Shown piece by piece: positions 17,541 through 25,415 of a stretch of DNA of 64,000 nucleotides. The translations under genes were made by a program, and so were the position numbers. Position 1 is the first letter of the stretch. Every line of letters starts with the position of its first letter. The notes beneath the pieces are model-generated. The model saw nothing but the letters and a program-made list of their open reading frames with translations, was not told the DNA's origin and made no database searches. Source of the stretch: UBA1205 sp045534635 (GTDB taxonomy: Bacteria > Bacteroidota > Bacteroidia > Bacteroidales > WCHB1-69); NCBI GenBank assembly GCA_045534635.1, contig JAZSKB010000042.1, forward strand, positions 1-64,000, in the 5' to 3' direction.

Positions 17541-17714
17541 TTATCTATTTTTTAAGATTTCTCCACAATCGCGACAATAGAAAATCACCTCGTCATTAAT
17601 TCTTTCAGTTGAAACATATTGAAGTTCCCCATTAAAAACCTCATACACATCGTATTGATTCAGTTGTGTTATAAATTCCTTGCAACCACATTCAGTACAT
17701 TCTATATTTTTCAT
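17541..17714 (-). CDS. 57-residue zinc-ribbon protein inside the RM operon
   Basis: An intact short frame starting with ATG at 17714 and reading MKNIECTECGCKEF, then FYCRDCGEILKNR at the end. Two CxxC pairs (C6/C9 and near the C-terminus) form a classic zinc ribbon. The ATG overlaps the methylase stop as ATGA, and the nuclease ATG follows its stop by one base, so the gene is embedded in the operon and very likely translated. Position suggests an accessory or control role, but it does not look like a helix-turn-helix C protein. Confidence 0.75.
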   Translation of the reverse strand: MKNIECTECGCKEFITQLNQYDVYEVFNGELQYVSTERINDEVIFYCRDCGEILKNR

Positions 17715-18610
17715 ATTGCCAATTTTAAAATTTTTGTTTCTGTATAGTTACGAACAAGTATTTCTTGCAATTTCCCGCGTTTGGAGGCATTCGCATTTAC
17801 ATTACGCGAAGCCCACACACGTTCAATGTTGTATTGCAAATACAAATCATCAAAAAACATGTCTTTGCAATCGGAATTGCTCAACATAAACTTATACCCT
17901 GCCATTTGCACTTGGTCGCAGAACTCTTTAAGGCGGCGTTGTGCAAAGTCATTAAATGGCTCTTTTACGTAGTCATTGAAACTACTTGTTTTACTCAACG
18001 GACGATAAGGTGGGTCAAAATAGAAAAGTGTATTTCCTGTTGCTTTTTCCAATGTTTGTTGATAATCACCTGTTAAAATTTCTACATTTTGAAGCAATTT
18101 ACTATCAGCATAAATAGTCACTTGGTCACAAATTGTCGGTGTTTCATATTTTCCGAAAGGAACATTAAACAAACCTGATTTGTTTACTCGATACAAGCCA
18201 TTGAAACAAGTTCTGTTTAAAAAGAAAAACAATGCCGTATTTCTAATTGGTTCCAACATTTTTGTATTAAATTCATCACGCATCTGTAAAAAATACTGTC
18301 TTCTAAATTCTTCTGTGTTAAGAGAATAATACTCTTTTTGAATCTCTTTTAAGGATTCAACGAGGGCATCTGGATTATTTTTGACAACTTTATAACATGT
18401 AGTCAAATCCTCATTTATATCGTTTATTATAGCTAACTTGATATTAGGATGTGCCTGCAACATATAGAAGAGCATAGCTCCTCCGCCAACGAAAGGCTCT
18501 ATGTAAGTAACATTCTCCCATTTGTCAAAATCAGCGGGAAGCAGTGCTTCTAATTGGTCAATGAGTTGTGTTTTACCTCCAACCCATTTGACGAATGGTT
18601 TCGCTTTCAT
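17711..18610 (-). CDS. DNA adenine methyltransferase, D12 class (Dam/DpnM-like)
   Basis: N6-adenine methylase of 299 residues. The SAM-binding motifs FVKWVGGKTQL and YIEPFVGGGAML lie in the N-terminal half, NRTCFNGLYRVNKSGLFNVPFG follows, and catalytic motif IV is LFYFDPPYRPL. This order is typical of D12-class (alpha-group) enzymes such as Dam, M.DpnII and M.EcoRV. The frame is open upstream to 18712, but the conserved N-terminus begins at the ATG at 18610, just after a -7 box. It protects the cell from the nuclease encoded two genes downstream. Confidence 0.9.
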   Translation of the reverse strand: MKAKPFVKWVGGKTQLIDQLEALLPADFDKWENVTYIEPFVGGGAMLFYMLQAHPNIKLAIINDINEDLTTCYKVVKNNPDALVESLKEIQKEYYSLNTEEFRRQYFLQMRDEFNTKMLEPIRNTALFFFLNRTCFNGLYRVNKSGLFNVPFGKYETPTICDQVTIYADSKLLQNVEILTGDYQQTLEKATGNTLFYFDPPYRPLSKTSSFNDYVKEPFNDFAQRRLKEFCDQVQMAGYKFMLSNSDCKDMFFDDLYLQYNIERVWASRNVNANASKRGKLQEILVRNYTETKILKLAI

Positions 18611-18629
18611 TTTAATTTTACTATTTTCT

Positions 18630-18638
18630 GCAAAAATA
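18630..18638 (-). promoter_or_regulatory. -7 box TATTTTTGC for the RM operon
   Basis: The reverse complement is TATTTTTGC, fitting TAnnTTTGC, about 20 bases upstream of the methylase ATG at 18610 and inside the repeat-bounded cassette. Confidence 0.55.
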
Positions 18639-18672
18639 CAAAAAAAACTATTATATTGAATATCTTTTCTGC

Positions 18673-18704
18673 TTTTTTTCAAAAAAATATTATTTTTTGA
18701 AAGA
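18673..18704. repeat. 32-bp direct repeat, copy 2, upstream side of the RM cassette
   Basis: Perfect copy of 16603-16634 in the same orientation. The segment between the copies (16635-18672) carries the methylase, zinc-ribbon and nuclease genes with their promoter. The pyrG promoter starts 22 bases beyond this copy. Confidence 0.85.
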
Positions 18705-18726
18705 ATAAACATTTAAAAAAAAGTGT

Positions 18727-18735
18727 TAACTTTGC
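18727..18735 (+). promoter_or_regulatory. -7 box TAACTTTGC for pyrG
   Basis: Matches TAnnTTTGC 22 bases upstream of the pyrG ATG. It is the likely promoter for the pyrG-folP-glycosyltransferase unit. Confidence 0.6.
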
Positions 18736-18757
18736 AAATCTTAATATAGTTCAAAAA

Positions 18758-20368
18758 ATGGAAACAAGATATATATTCATCACAGGTGGTGTTGCCTCAT
18801 CATTAGGCAAAGGAATTATAGCAGCCTCACTTGCTAACTTATTAAAAGCAAGAGGATACAGAGTTGCCAATCAAAAATTAGACCCATACATCAATATAGA
18901 CCCGGGCACTCTCAATCCGTACGAACATGGAGAATGTTATGTTACTGAAGATGGAGCCGAAACGGATTTGGATTTAGGTCATTATGAACGTTTTACCGGA
19001 ATCACGACCTCTCAAAGGAATAATGTAACCACTGGTCGTATATATAAAAATGTCATTACTAAAGAACGTCGTGGTGATTATTTAGGTTCTACAGTACAAG
19101 TAATTCCTCACATCACCGATGAAATACAAAATCATATTACCGCTTTAGGAGAAACAGGAGATTACGATTTTGTGTTAACAGAAATTGGTGGTACTATTGG
19201 TGATATAGAATCTTTTCCATTTGTTGAAGCCGTTAGACAATTACGTTGGGCAAAAAGTGGCAATTGTCTTGTTATTCATCTCACTTTGGTTCCTTATTTA
19301 CGTGCTACTGGTGAGTTAAAAACAAAACCTACACAACATTCTGTAAAAAGTTTACTTGAACAAGGTGTTCAACCAGACATTATTATTTGCCGTACTGAAC
19401 ACGACATCAACGAAAGCATTCGTCGTAAAATTGCTTTATTTTGCAATGTTGATGTTACCTCTGTTATGCAATCTATCGATGCTTCAACCATTTACGATGT
19501 ACCAATGTTAATGTACAAAGAAGGTCTTGATAAAGAGGTTTTACGAAAATTAAATATTACCAATACGCAAGAACCGAATTTAGAACATTGGAAAGACTTT
19601 TTGCACAAACTTAAATTTCCAAAATACGAAATTACTATTGGATTAGTTGGAAAATACACCGAATTAAATGATTCTTATAAATCTATCATAGAATCGTTCA
19701 CCCATGGAGGTGTTGCCAACGAATGCAAAGTAAAAATAGAATTAATTCATTCTGAACATATTAACAACGAAAACGCCAACGAAAAATTACATCATCTTGA
19801 TGGTATTTTAGTTGCTCCTGGCTTTGGTGGACGTGGTATAGATGGTAAAATTGCTGCAATTACTTATGCAAGAGAAAATAACATTCCATTTTTAGGAATT
19901 TGTTTAGGAATGCAATGTGCTGTTATAGAATTTGCTCGTAATGTATTAGGTTGGAAAAATGCTCATTCTGTAGAAATGGATTCCAATTCTCCTTATCCAG
20001 TTATTGATATAATGGAAGAACAAAAGAAAATCGCTGGTATGGGTGGTACTATGCGACTTGGAGCATATCCTTGTCATTTGAAAGAAGGAACCAAAATATA
20101 CGATATATATAAAACTGAAAACATTAGCGAAAGACATAGACATCGTTATGAATTTAACAATAAATATCTTAACGATTTTGAAAATGCAGGTATGATTGCC
20201 ACAGGTATCAACGAAAAGCAACAATTGGTAGAAATTGTAGAAATACCTACTCATCGTTGGTTTATTGGGGTTCAATTTCACCCAGAATACAAGAGTACAG
20301 TAATGAAACATCACCCTCTATTTGCCGCCTTTATAAAAGCTGCAATGGATTATAAAGCAGAAAAATAA
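18758..20368 (+). CDS. pyrG: CTP synthase
   Basis: Makes CTP from UTP with glutamine or ammonia. The N-terminal synthetase domain starts YIFITGGVASSLGKGI and carries KLDPYINIDPGTLNPYEHGE and the SVKSLLEQGVQPD segment. The C-terminal class I glutamine amidotransferase has the nucleophile C382 in LGICLGMQCA and the His/Glu pair in QFHPEYKS. Its 536-residue length is standard. It is first in a unit with folP six bases downstream. Confidence 0.97.
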   Translation: METRYIFITGGVASSLGKGIIAASLANLLKARGYRVANQKLDPYINIDPGTLNPYEHGECYVTEDGAETDLDLGHYERFTGITTSQRNNVTTGRIYKNVITKERRGDYLGSTVQVIPHITDEIQNHITALGETGDYDFVLTEIGGTIGDIESFPFVEAVRQLRWAKSGNCLVIHLTLVPYLRATGELKTKPTQHSVKSLLEQGVQPDIIICRTEHDINESIRRKIALFCNVDVTSVMQSIDASTIYDVPMLMYKEGLDKEVLRKLNITNTQEPNLEHWKDFLHKLKFPKYEITIGLVGKYTELNDSYKSIIESFTHGGVANECKVKIELIHSEHINNENANEKLHHLDGILVAPGFGGRGIDGKIAAITYARENNIPFLGICLGMQCAVIEFARNVLGWKNAHSVEMDSNSPYPVIDIMEEQKKIAGMGGTMRLGAYPCHLKEGTKIYDIYKTENISERHRHRYEFNNKYLNDFENAGMIATGINEKQQLVEIVEIPTHRWFIGVQFHPEYKSTVMKHHPLFAAFIKAAMDYKAEK

Positions 20369-20374
20369 CTCATT

Positions 20375-21190
20375 ATGAATTGTCAGGGAAAATTACTGAC
20401 TTTCAATTATCCATTGGTAATGGGAATTGTCAACATCACTCAAGATTCATTTTTTGATGGTGGTCTATATTTGCAAGAAAAAAATATTGTTGAACGCATT
20501 GAAACTATCATCACGGAAGGTGCTGATATTGTTGACATTGGCTGTATAGCAACAAATCCATTTGCAGAAACTATTTCAGAAGAGGAAGAATTGTCTCGAT
20601 TAAAAAAAGTCATAAAAATAATTTTCCCTAAATACTCTAATATTATATTTTCTATTGATACATATAGAGCCTCTATTGCTGAATATGCGATAGATAACGG
20701 GATAAACATCATCAACGACATTTCTGGTGGCGATTTCGATAACAATATGTTTGCTACTGTGGCTCGTTTGAAAGCTCCTTATATCCTTATGCACACTTCT
20801 GGAAGACCTCACGAGATGCAACAAAAAACCAATTATAACAATATTATTGCTGACATTATGTTTCATTTAAGTGAACGCATAGAACGTTTACACGATTTCG
20901 GTGTTGCCGATATTATTGTTGACCCCGGATTTGGATTTGGAAAAACGATAGAACAAAATTATTATTTACTTCAACATTTATCTATTTTTCAAGAATTAAA
21001 TTGCCCTTTACTTGTTGGACTTTCGCGAAAAAGTATGTTATACAAAATGTTAAATATTTCTCCAGAAGAAGCTCTCAATGCGACAAGTATTGTAAATACA
21101 ATAGCATTGCTCAATGGTGCCAATATTTTACGTGTTCACGATGTCAAAGAGGCTGTTGAAGCGATTAAAATTGTAAATAAAATAAAATGA
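20375..21190 (+). CDS. folP: Dihydropteroate synthase
   Basis: Condenses p-aminobenzoate with dihydropterin pyrophosphate in folate synthesis. TIM-barrel signatures are present: MGIVNITQDSFFDGG, INDISGGDFD, ILMHTSGRPHEMQ, IVDPGFGFGKTIEQNYYLL and LLVGLSRKSMLYK. Length is 271 residues. The ATG lies six bases after the pyrG stop, and the stop overlaps the next start as ATGA, so the three genes form one unit. Confidence 0.95.
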   Translation: MNCQGKLLTFNYPLVMGIVNITQDSFFDGGLYLQEKNIVERIETIITEGADIVDIGCIATNPFAETISEEEELSRLKKVIKIIFPKYSNIIFSIDTYRASIAEYAIDNGINIINDISGGDFDNNMFATVARLKAPYILMHTSGRPHEMQQKTNYNNIIADIMFHLSERIERLHDFGVADIIVDPGFGFGKTIEQNYYLLQHLSIFQELNCPLLVGLSRKSMLYKMLNISPEEALNATSIVNTIALLNGANILRVHDVKEAVEAIKIVNKIK

Positions 21191-22230
21191 ACCTGCTTTT
21201 TGTTATTCAAGGCGAAGGGCGTGGACATTTTACTCAAGCAATAACGCTTTATCAAAAATTGAAACAACAAGGACATACTATTGATAAAATTCTTATCGGA
21301 AAAAGTAAATTTAGACCACTACCCGACTTCGTAAAAAAAACTTTTGGTGATAAAATTATTCTTTTTGATAGTCCTAATTTTTTACCTTCAAAAAGAAAAA
21401 CGCATATTATAAAATCTATTTTATACAATTTAATCGTTAACAAACGATATTGGAACGCCGTTAAAAAGATAAAAAAAGAAATAGAAAATACTGATATTGA
21501 CAAAGTTATCAATTTCTACGAACCTTTGGCAGGCTTAGCTTACAAAAAATACAATATTGACATTCCTATGATTTGTATTGCCCACCAATATACTTTTTTA
21601 CATCCTGATTATCAATTTCCTAAAAGATTTTTTCTTCGAAAAATTATGTTAAAAAAACTCACTCGAATCACCTGCCAACAAGCAAAAATGTGTATCGGAT
21701 TATCTCTCAGCAAAATGAATGATATTCCTCAACAAAATTTATACATCGCACCTCCATTAATTAGAAGTGCTATTTTAAATGCATCTTCTCAAAATGGAGA
21801 TTATATTCATGGCTATTTCCTCAATGATGGTTTTTTACAAGATATTGAAAAACAAAACTTTAACACAAATATACAACTTTTTATAGGAAAAAACATAAAA
21901 AATAAAAATCCGAAAATAACCATCTATCCTATTGATGAACAAGATTTTATAAAATCATTTGTTACTTGTAAAGCGTTTTTGAGCACTGCAGGTTTTGAAA
22001 GTATTGCAGAAGCGATGTGGTTACACAAACCAACTATGGTTGTTGCTGTTAATTTTGAACAAAAATGCAATGCTTTTGAAGCATTTGTAAATCAGGCTGC
22101 TATCTATAGGAAACATTTTGATATACAACAATTGCTTAATTTTGCCAATCATTATCAACCCAATAACAAATTTTGTAATTGGGTAAGCCAAGAAAGTGAC
22201 AAAATTGTACATTTGATTGAATCTTGCTAA
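21187..22230 (+). CDS. Glycosyltransferase family protein, MurG-like fold
   Basis: A 347-residue protein with a GT-B-type layout. The N-terminus has VIQGEGRGHFTQAITLYQKLKQQGH, a sugar-acceptor glycine-rich start seen in MJ1255-type transferases. The C-terminal half has KAFLSTAGFESIAEAMWLHKPTMVVAVNFEQKCNA, which is the nucleotide-sugar binding signature of this group. Substrates are unknown. Translation is coupled to folP through an ATGA overlap, although no functional link to folate is evident. Confidence 0.8.
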   Translation: MNLLFVIQGEGRGHFTQAITLYQKLKQQGHTIDKILIGKSKFRPLPDFVKKTFGDKIILFDSPNFLPSKRKTHIIKSILYNLIVNKRYWNAVKKIKKEIENTDIDKVINFYEPLAGLAYKKYNIDIPMICIAHQYTFLHPDYQFPKRFFLRKIMLKKLTRITCQQAKMCIGLSLSKMNDIPQQNLYIAPPLIRSAILNASSQNGDYIHGYFLNDGFLQDIEKQNFNTNIQLFIGKNIKNKNPKITIYPIDEQDFIKSFVTCKAFLSTAGFESIAEAMWLHKPTMVVAVNFEQKCNAFEAFVNQAAIYRKHFDIQQLLNFANHYQPNNKFCNWVSQESDKIVHLIESC

Positions 22231-22464
22231 ACAAAATCGGATTTTTCGTCATAAAAAATTGATACAATATGACAATATGTCAGTAATAATAAAAATATTT
22301 CATTTCATCAAAAAAAAATTATTTTATTGATAATCATTATTTTAATTAGTTTTTTTTATAAAAAAATGATAAAAATATAAAATCTTGGCACAAAGATTGA
22401 AAGGAAGTTTTGTGTAACAAAAAATTAAATTAGAAATTAAAAGATAAAAGAAAGGATAAATAAT

Positions 22465-24366
22465 ATGGGAAAGATAATTGGTATAGACCTCGGAACAACA
22501 AATTCATGCGTTGCTGTAATGGAAGGCAACGAACCTGTGGTAATTCCTAACAGTGAAGGAAATCGCACAACACCATCTATTGTTGCATTTATTGACAATG
22601 GAGATAGAAAAGTAGGTGACCCTGCTAAACGTCAAGCAGTTACAAATCCTAAAAAAACTGTTTCTTCTATAAAAAGATTTATGGGCGAAACTTTCGACCA
22701 AGTGAGCAAAGAAGTTTCTCGCGTTAGTTACGAAGTAGTTAAAGGGGAAAATAACACTCCACGCGTTAAAATTGACGACAGATTGTACACTCCTCAAGAA
22801 ATTTCTGCAATCGTTTTGCAAAAAATGAAAAAAACTGCAGAAGATTATCTTGGACAAGAAGTTACAGAAGCAGTTATTACTGTTCCTGCTTATTTTAGCG
22901 ATTCTCAACGTCAAGCAACAAAAGAAGCCGGTGAAATTGCTGGATTAACAGTAAAACGTATCATCAACGAACCTACGGCTGCCGCTTTGGCATACGGATT
23001 GGACAAAAAAGAAAATGATAACAAAGTCGCTGTATTCGACCTTGGTGGTGGTACTTTCGATATTTCTATATTGGAATTAGGTGACGGCGTTTTTGAAGTA
23101 AAATCTACAAACGGAGATACTCACCTCGGCGGTGATGATTTCGACCACGTTATTATTGATTGGTTGGCTGAAGAATTTCAAAAAGAAAATGGTATTGACC
23201 TCAGAAAAGATGCTATGGCTCACCAACGTCTAAAAGAAGCCGCTGAAAAAGCAAAAATAGAACTTTCTTCTTCTGCTTCTACTGAAATCAATTTGCCTTA
23301 CATTATGCCTGTTGATGGTATGCCTAAACACTTGGTAACTTCTTTAACTCGTGCTAAATTTGAACAATTGGCTGACCATCTTATTCGTGCTACAATTGAA
23401 CCTTGTAAAAAAGCATTAGCCGATGCTGGAATGAAAGCTTCTGATATTGACACTGTTATATTAGTTGGTGGTTCTACTCGTATTCCTGCTATTCAAAAAA
23501 TTGTTGAAGATTTCTTCGGTAAAGCTCCTTCTAAAGGGGTTAATCCTGATGAAGTTGTTGCAGTTGGAGCTTCTATACAAGGTGGTGTGCTTACCGGTGA
23601 AGTAAAAGATGTTCTTCTTTTAGATGTTACTCCTCTTTCTCTCGGTATCGAAACTTTAGGTGGAGTTATGACTAAATTGATTGAAGCAAATACGACAATT
23701 CCTACTAAAAAAACGGAAGTATTTTCTACCGCTGCAGATAATCAACCTTCTGTTACTATCAATGTTTTACAAGGGGAACGTCCTATGGCTAAAGACAACA
23801 AACAAGTTGGGCGTTTCGATTTAGACGGTATTATGCCGGCTCCTCGTGGTGTACCTCAAATTGAAGTTTCTTTTGATATTGATTCTAATGGTATTTTGAA
23901 CGTTTCTGCTAAAGATAAAGCAACAGGAAAAGAACAACATATCACCATTACCGCTTCTTCTGGTTTGAGCGAAGACGAAATCAAACGTATGAAAGCGGAA
24001 GCAGAAGCAAATGCTGACGCTGACAAAAAAGCAAAAGAAGAAATTGATAAACTCAACGCTGCGGATAGTATGATTTTCCAAACTGATAAACAATTAAAAG
24101 AGTTTGGTGACAAACTTCCTGCTGACAAAAAAAGCCAAATTGAATCTGTAAACGAAAGACTTCGTGAAGCACACAAAAATAAAGACATCGCTGGTATTGA
24201 TGCCGCTATGGCTGAATTGAACAATATTTGGCAAAGTGCTTCTCAAGAAATGTACAACGCTCAAGGAGCTCAAGGGGAACAACCTAATAATGGACAACAG
24301 TCACAACAAAATAGTAACTCCCGAGACGCTGAAGCAACGGATGTAGATTTTGAAGAGGTGAAGTAA
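22465..24366 (+). CDS. dnaK: Molecular chaperone DnaK
   Basis: Hsp70 of 633 residues. The N-terminal ATPase domain has GKIIGIDLGTTNSCVAV, the phosphate-2 motif VAVFDLGGGTFDISIL, and VILVGGSTRIPAIQ. The substrate-binding domain follows (DVTPLSLGIETLGGV), then a helical lid and a Q/N-rich tail ending TDVDFEEVK. No grpE or dnaJ lies next to it. The 234 bases upstream hold no gene and no clear heat-shock operator such as CIRCE; a purine-rich GAAAGGA box precedes the start. Confidence 0.97.
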   Translation: MGKIIGIDLGTTNSCVAVMEGNEPVVIPNSEGNRTTPSIVAFIDNGDRKVGDPAKRQAVTNPKKTVSSIKRFMGETFDQVSKEVSRVSYEVVKGENNTPRVKIDDRLYTPQEISAIVLQKMKKTAEDYLGQEVTEAVITVPAYFSDSQRQATKEAGEIAGLTVKRIINEPTAAALAYGLDKKENDNKVAVFDLGGGTFDISILELGDGVFEVKSTNGDTHLGGDDFDHVIIDWLAEEFQKENGIDLRKDAMAHQRLKEAAEKAKIELSSSASTEINLPYIMPVDGMPKHLVTSLTRAKFEQLADHLIRATIEPCKKALADAGMKASDIDTVILVGGSTRIPAIQKIVEDFFGKAPSKGVNPDEVVAVGASIQGGVLTGEVKDVLLLDVTPLSLGIETLGGVMTKLIEANTTIPTKKTEVFSTAADNQPSVTINVLQGERPMAKDNKQVGRFDLDGIMPAPRGVPQIEVSFDIDSNGILNVSAKDKATGKEQHITITASSGLSEDEIKRMKAEAEANADADKKAKEEIDKLNAADSMIFQTDKQLKEFGDKLPADKKSQIESVNERLREAHKNKDIAGIDAAMAELNNIWQSASQEMYNAQGAQGEQPNNGQQSQQNSNSRDAEATDVDFEEVK

Positions 24367-24399
24367 TACCGATAAATACTTTATCAGAAATTAAAAGAG

Positions 24400-24420
24400 G
24401 TGTAATCTTTTGGATTACAC
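24400..24420 (+). terminator. dnaK terminator
   Basis: GTGTAATC and GATTACAC form a perfect eight-base stem with a five-base loop, extended by AAAGAG/CTTCTTT pairing and followed by TTCTTTTG. It insulates the defence-like operon from dnaK read-through. Confidence 0.75.
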
Positions 24421-24474
24421 TTCTTTTGTTTATAAATATTTTTCATTGAGTGGACAAATATTTGGATTTTTTTG

Positions 24475-24483
24475 TATCTTTGC
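24475..24483 (+). promoter_or_regulatory. -7 box TATCTTTGC for the 11-gene island operon
   Basis: Exact match to TAnnTTTGC, 50 bases upstream of the DUF4007 ATG. No other clear promoter is visible before the later genes, so this is the best candidate for the whole operon. Confidence 0.6.
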
Positions 24484-24533
24484 ATTTTTAATATATAAAA
24501 TAAAACTTTATACAAAATTCACTCCATTCGTCT

Positions 24534-25415
24534 ATGGATGCAAACAATATAAAATATACTTTTTCAGGGCACGAATCATTCCCTTGCAAGTCGTTGTGGC
24601 TGAAGAAGGGCTATGATTTTGTAAATGCCGAAAAAAATTTCAATGCACCAGAAGCGGTTGTCTATTTGGGTGTGGGCAAGAATATGGTTGCTGCAATTAG
24701 ATATTGGTACAAAGCCTTTGGCTTTAATAGCAGTGATGAAAGAATCAACTGGATTCCGGATTTTCTGTTTGATGACAAAGACGGCAAAGACCGTTTTATG
24801 GAGGATTTAGGAACTTTGTGGCTGTTGCATTTTCTGTTGGTTTATTCCAGCGAAGCGTCTTTATACAAAATATTTTTTGTTGATTTCCAAAAAGAACGCC
24901 GACAGTTTGACAGAGAACAAGTAGTCAGTTTTGTGAAACGAAAAATGATAGAGGCAGGCAAAGAGAATTTGTTTAATGAAAATACCGTCAAAAAGGACAT
25001 CGGTGTTTTGTTGCTGAACTATTGTCTGCCACGCAATCCTCAATCGAATGAGGATTTTTCCACTCTGCTGATGGACTTGGATCTACTTCGACAAACTGAT
25101 AAAACGGAAAGTCCGGAGGACAAGCGTAACCGATACTTCTTTAACATAGAGGGCAAACGACAAGTTACTCCAGCCATTTTCCTGTTTGCCTTGCTTATGG
25201 TAAAAGAGGAGAACGACAACAGCATACCATACGACACTTTGCGAGAATTGGGTTTGATATTTTGCATGACTGAATTGGAGGTGACTGATATGTCGAAGAA
25301 ACTTTCTGAAATGTATTCTGACGCATTGACTTACAGCGACGTTGCAGGAATCAGACAGTTGCAATTTACACAACAAATAGACGCTAAACAAGTATTGGAA
25401 AAATATTATGAATAA
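24534..25415 (+). CDS. DUF4007 family protein
   Basis: A 293-residue protein opening with YTFSGHESFPCKSLWLKKGYDFV and VVYLGVGKNMVAAIRYWYKAFG, the pattern of DUF4007. It has no signal peptide or membrane segment. Members of this family are known mainly from defence-type neighbourhoods with PAPS-reductase-like genes and SMC ATPases; the biochemical role is unknown. It is the first gene of the operon, and its end overlaps the following large ATPase gene by eight bases. A DNA-recognition or adaptor role is a guess. Confidence 0.8.
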   Translation: MDANNIKYTFSGHESFPCKSLWLKKGYDFVNAEKNFNAPEAVVYLGVGKNMVAAIRYWYKAFGFNSSDERINWIPDFLFDDKDGKDRFMEDLGTLWLLHFLLVYSSEASLYKIFFVDFQKERRQFDREQVVSFVKRKMIEAGKENLFNENTVKKDIGVLLLNYCLPRNPQSNEDFSTLLMDLDLLRQTDKTESPEDKRNRYFFNIEGKRQVTPAIFLFALLMVKEENDNSIPYDTLRELGLIFCMTELEVTDMSKKLSEMYSDALTYSDVAGIRQLQFTQQIDAKQVLEKYYE

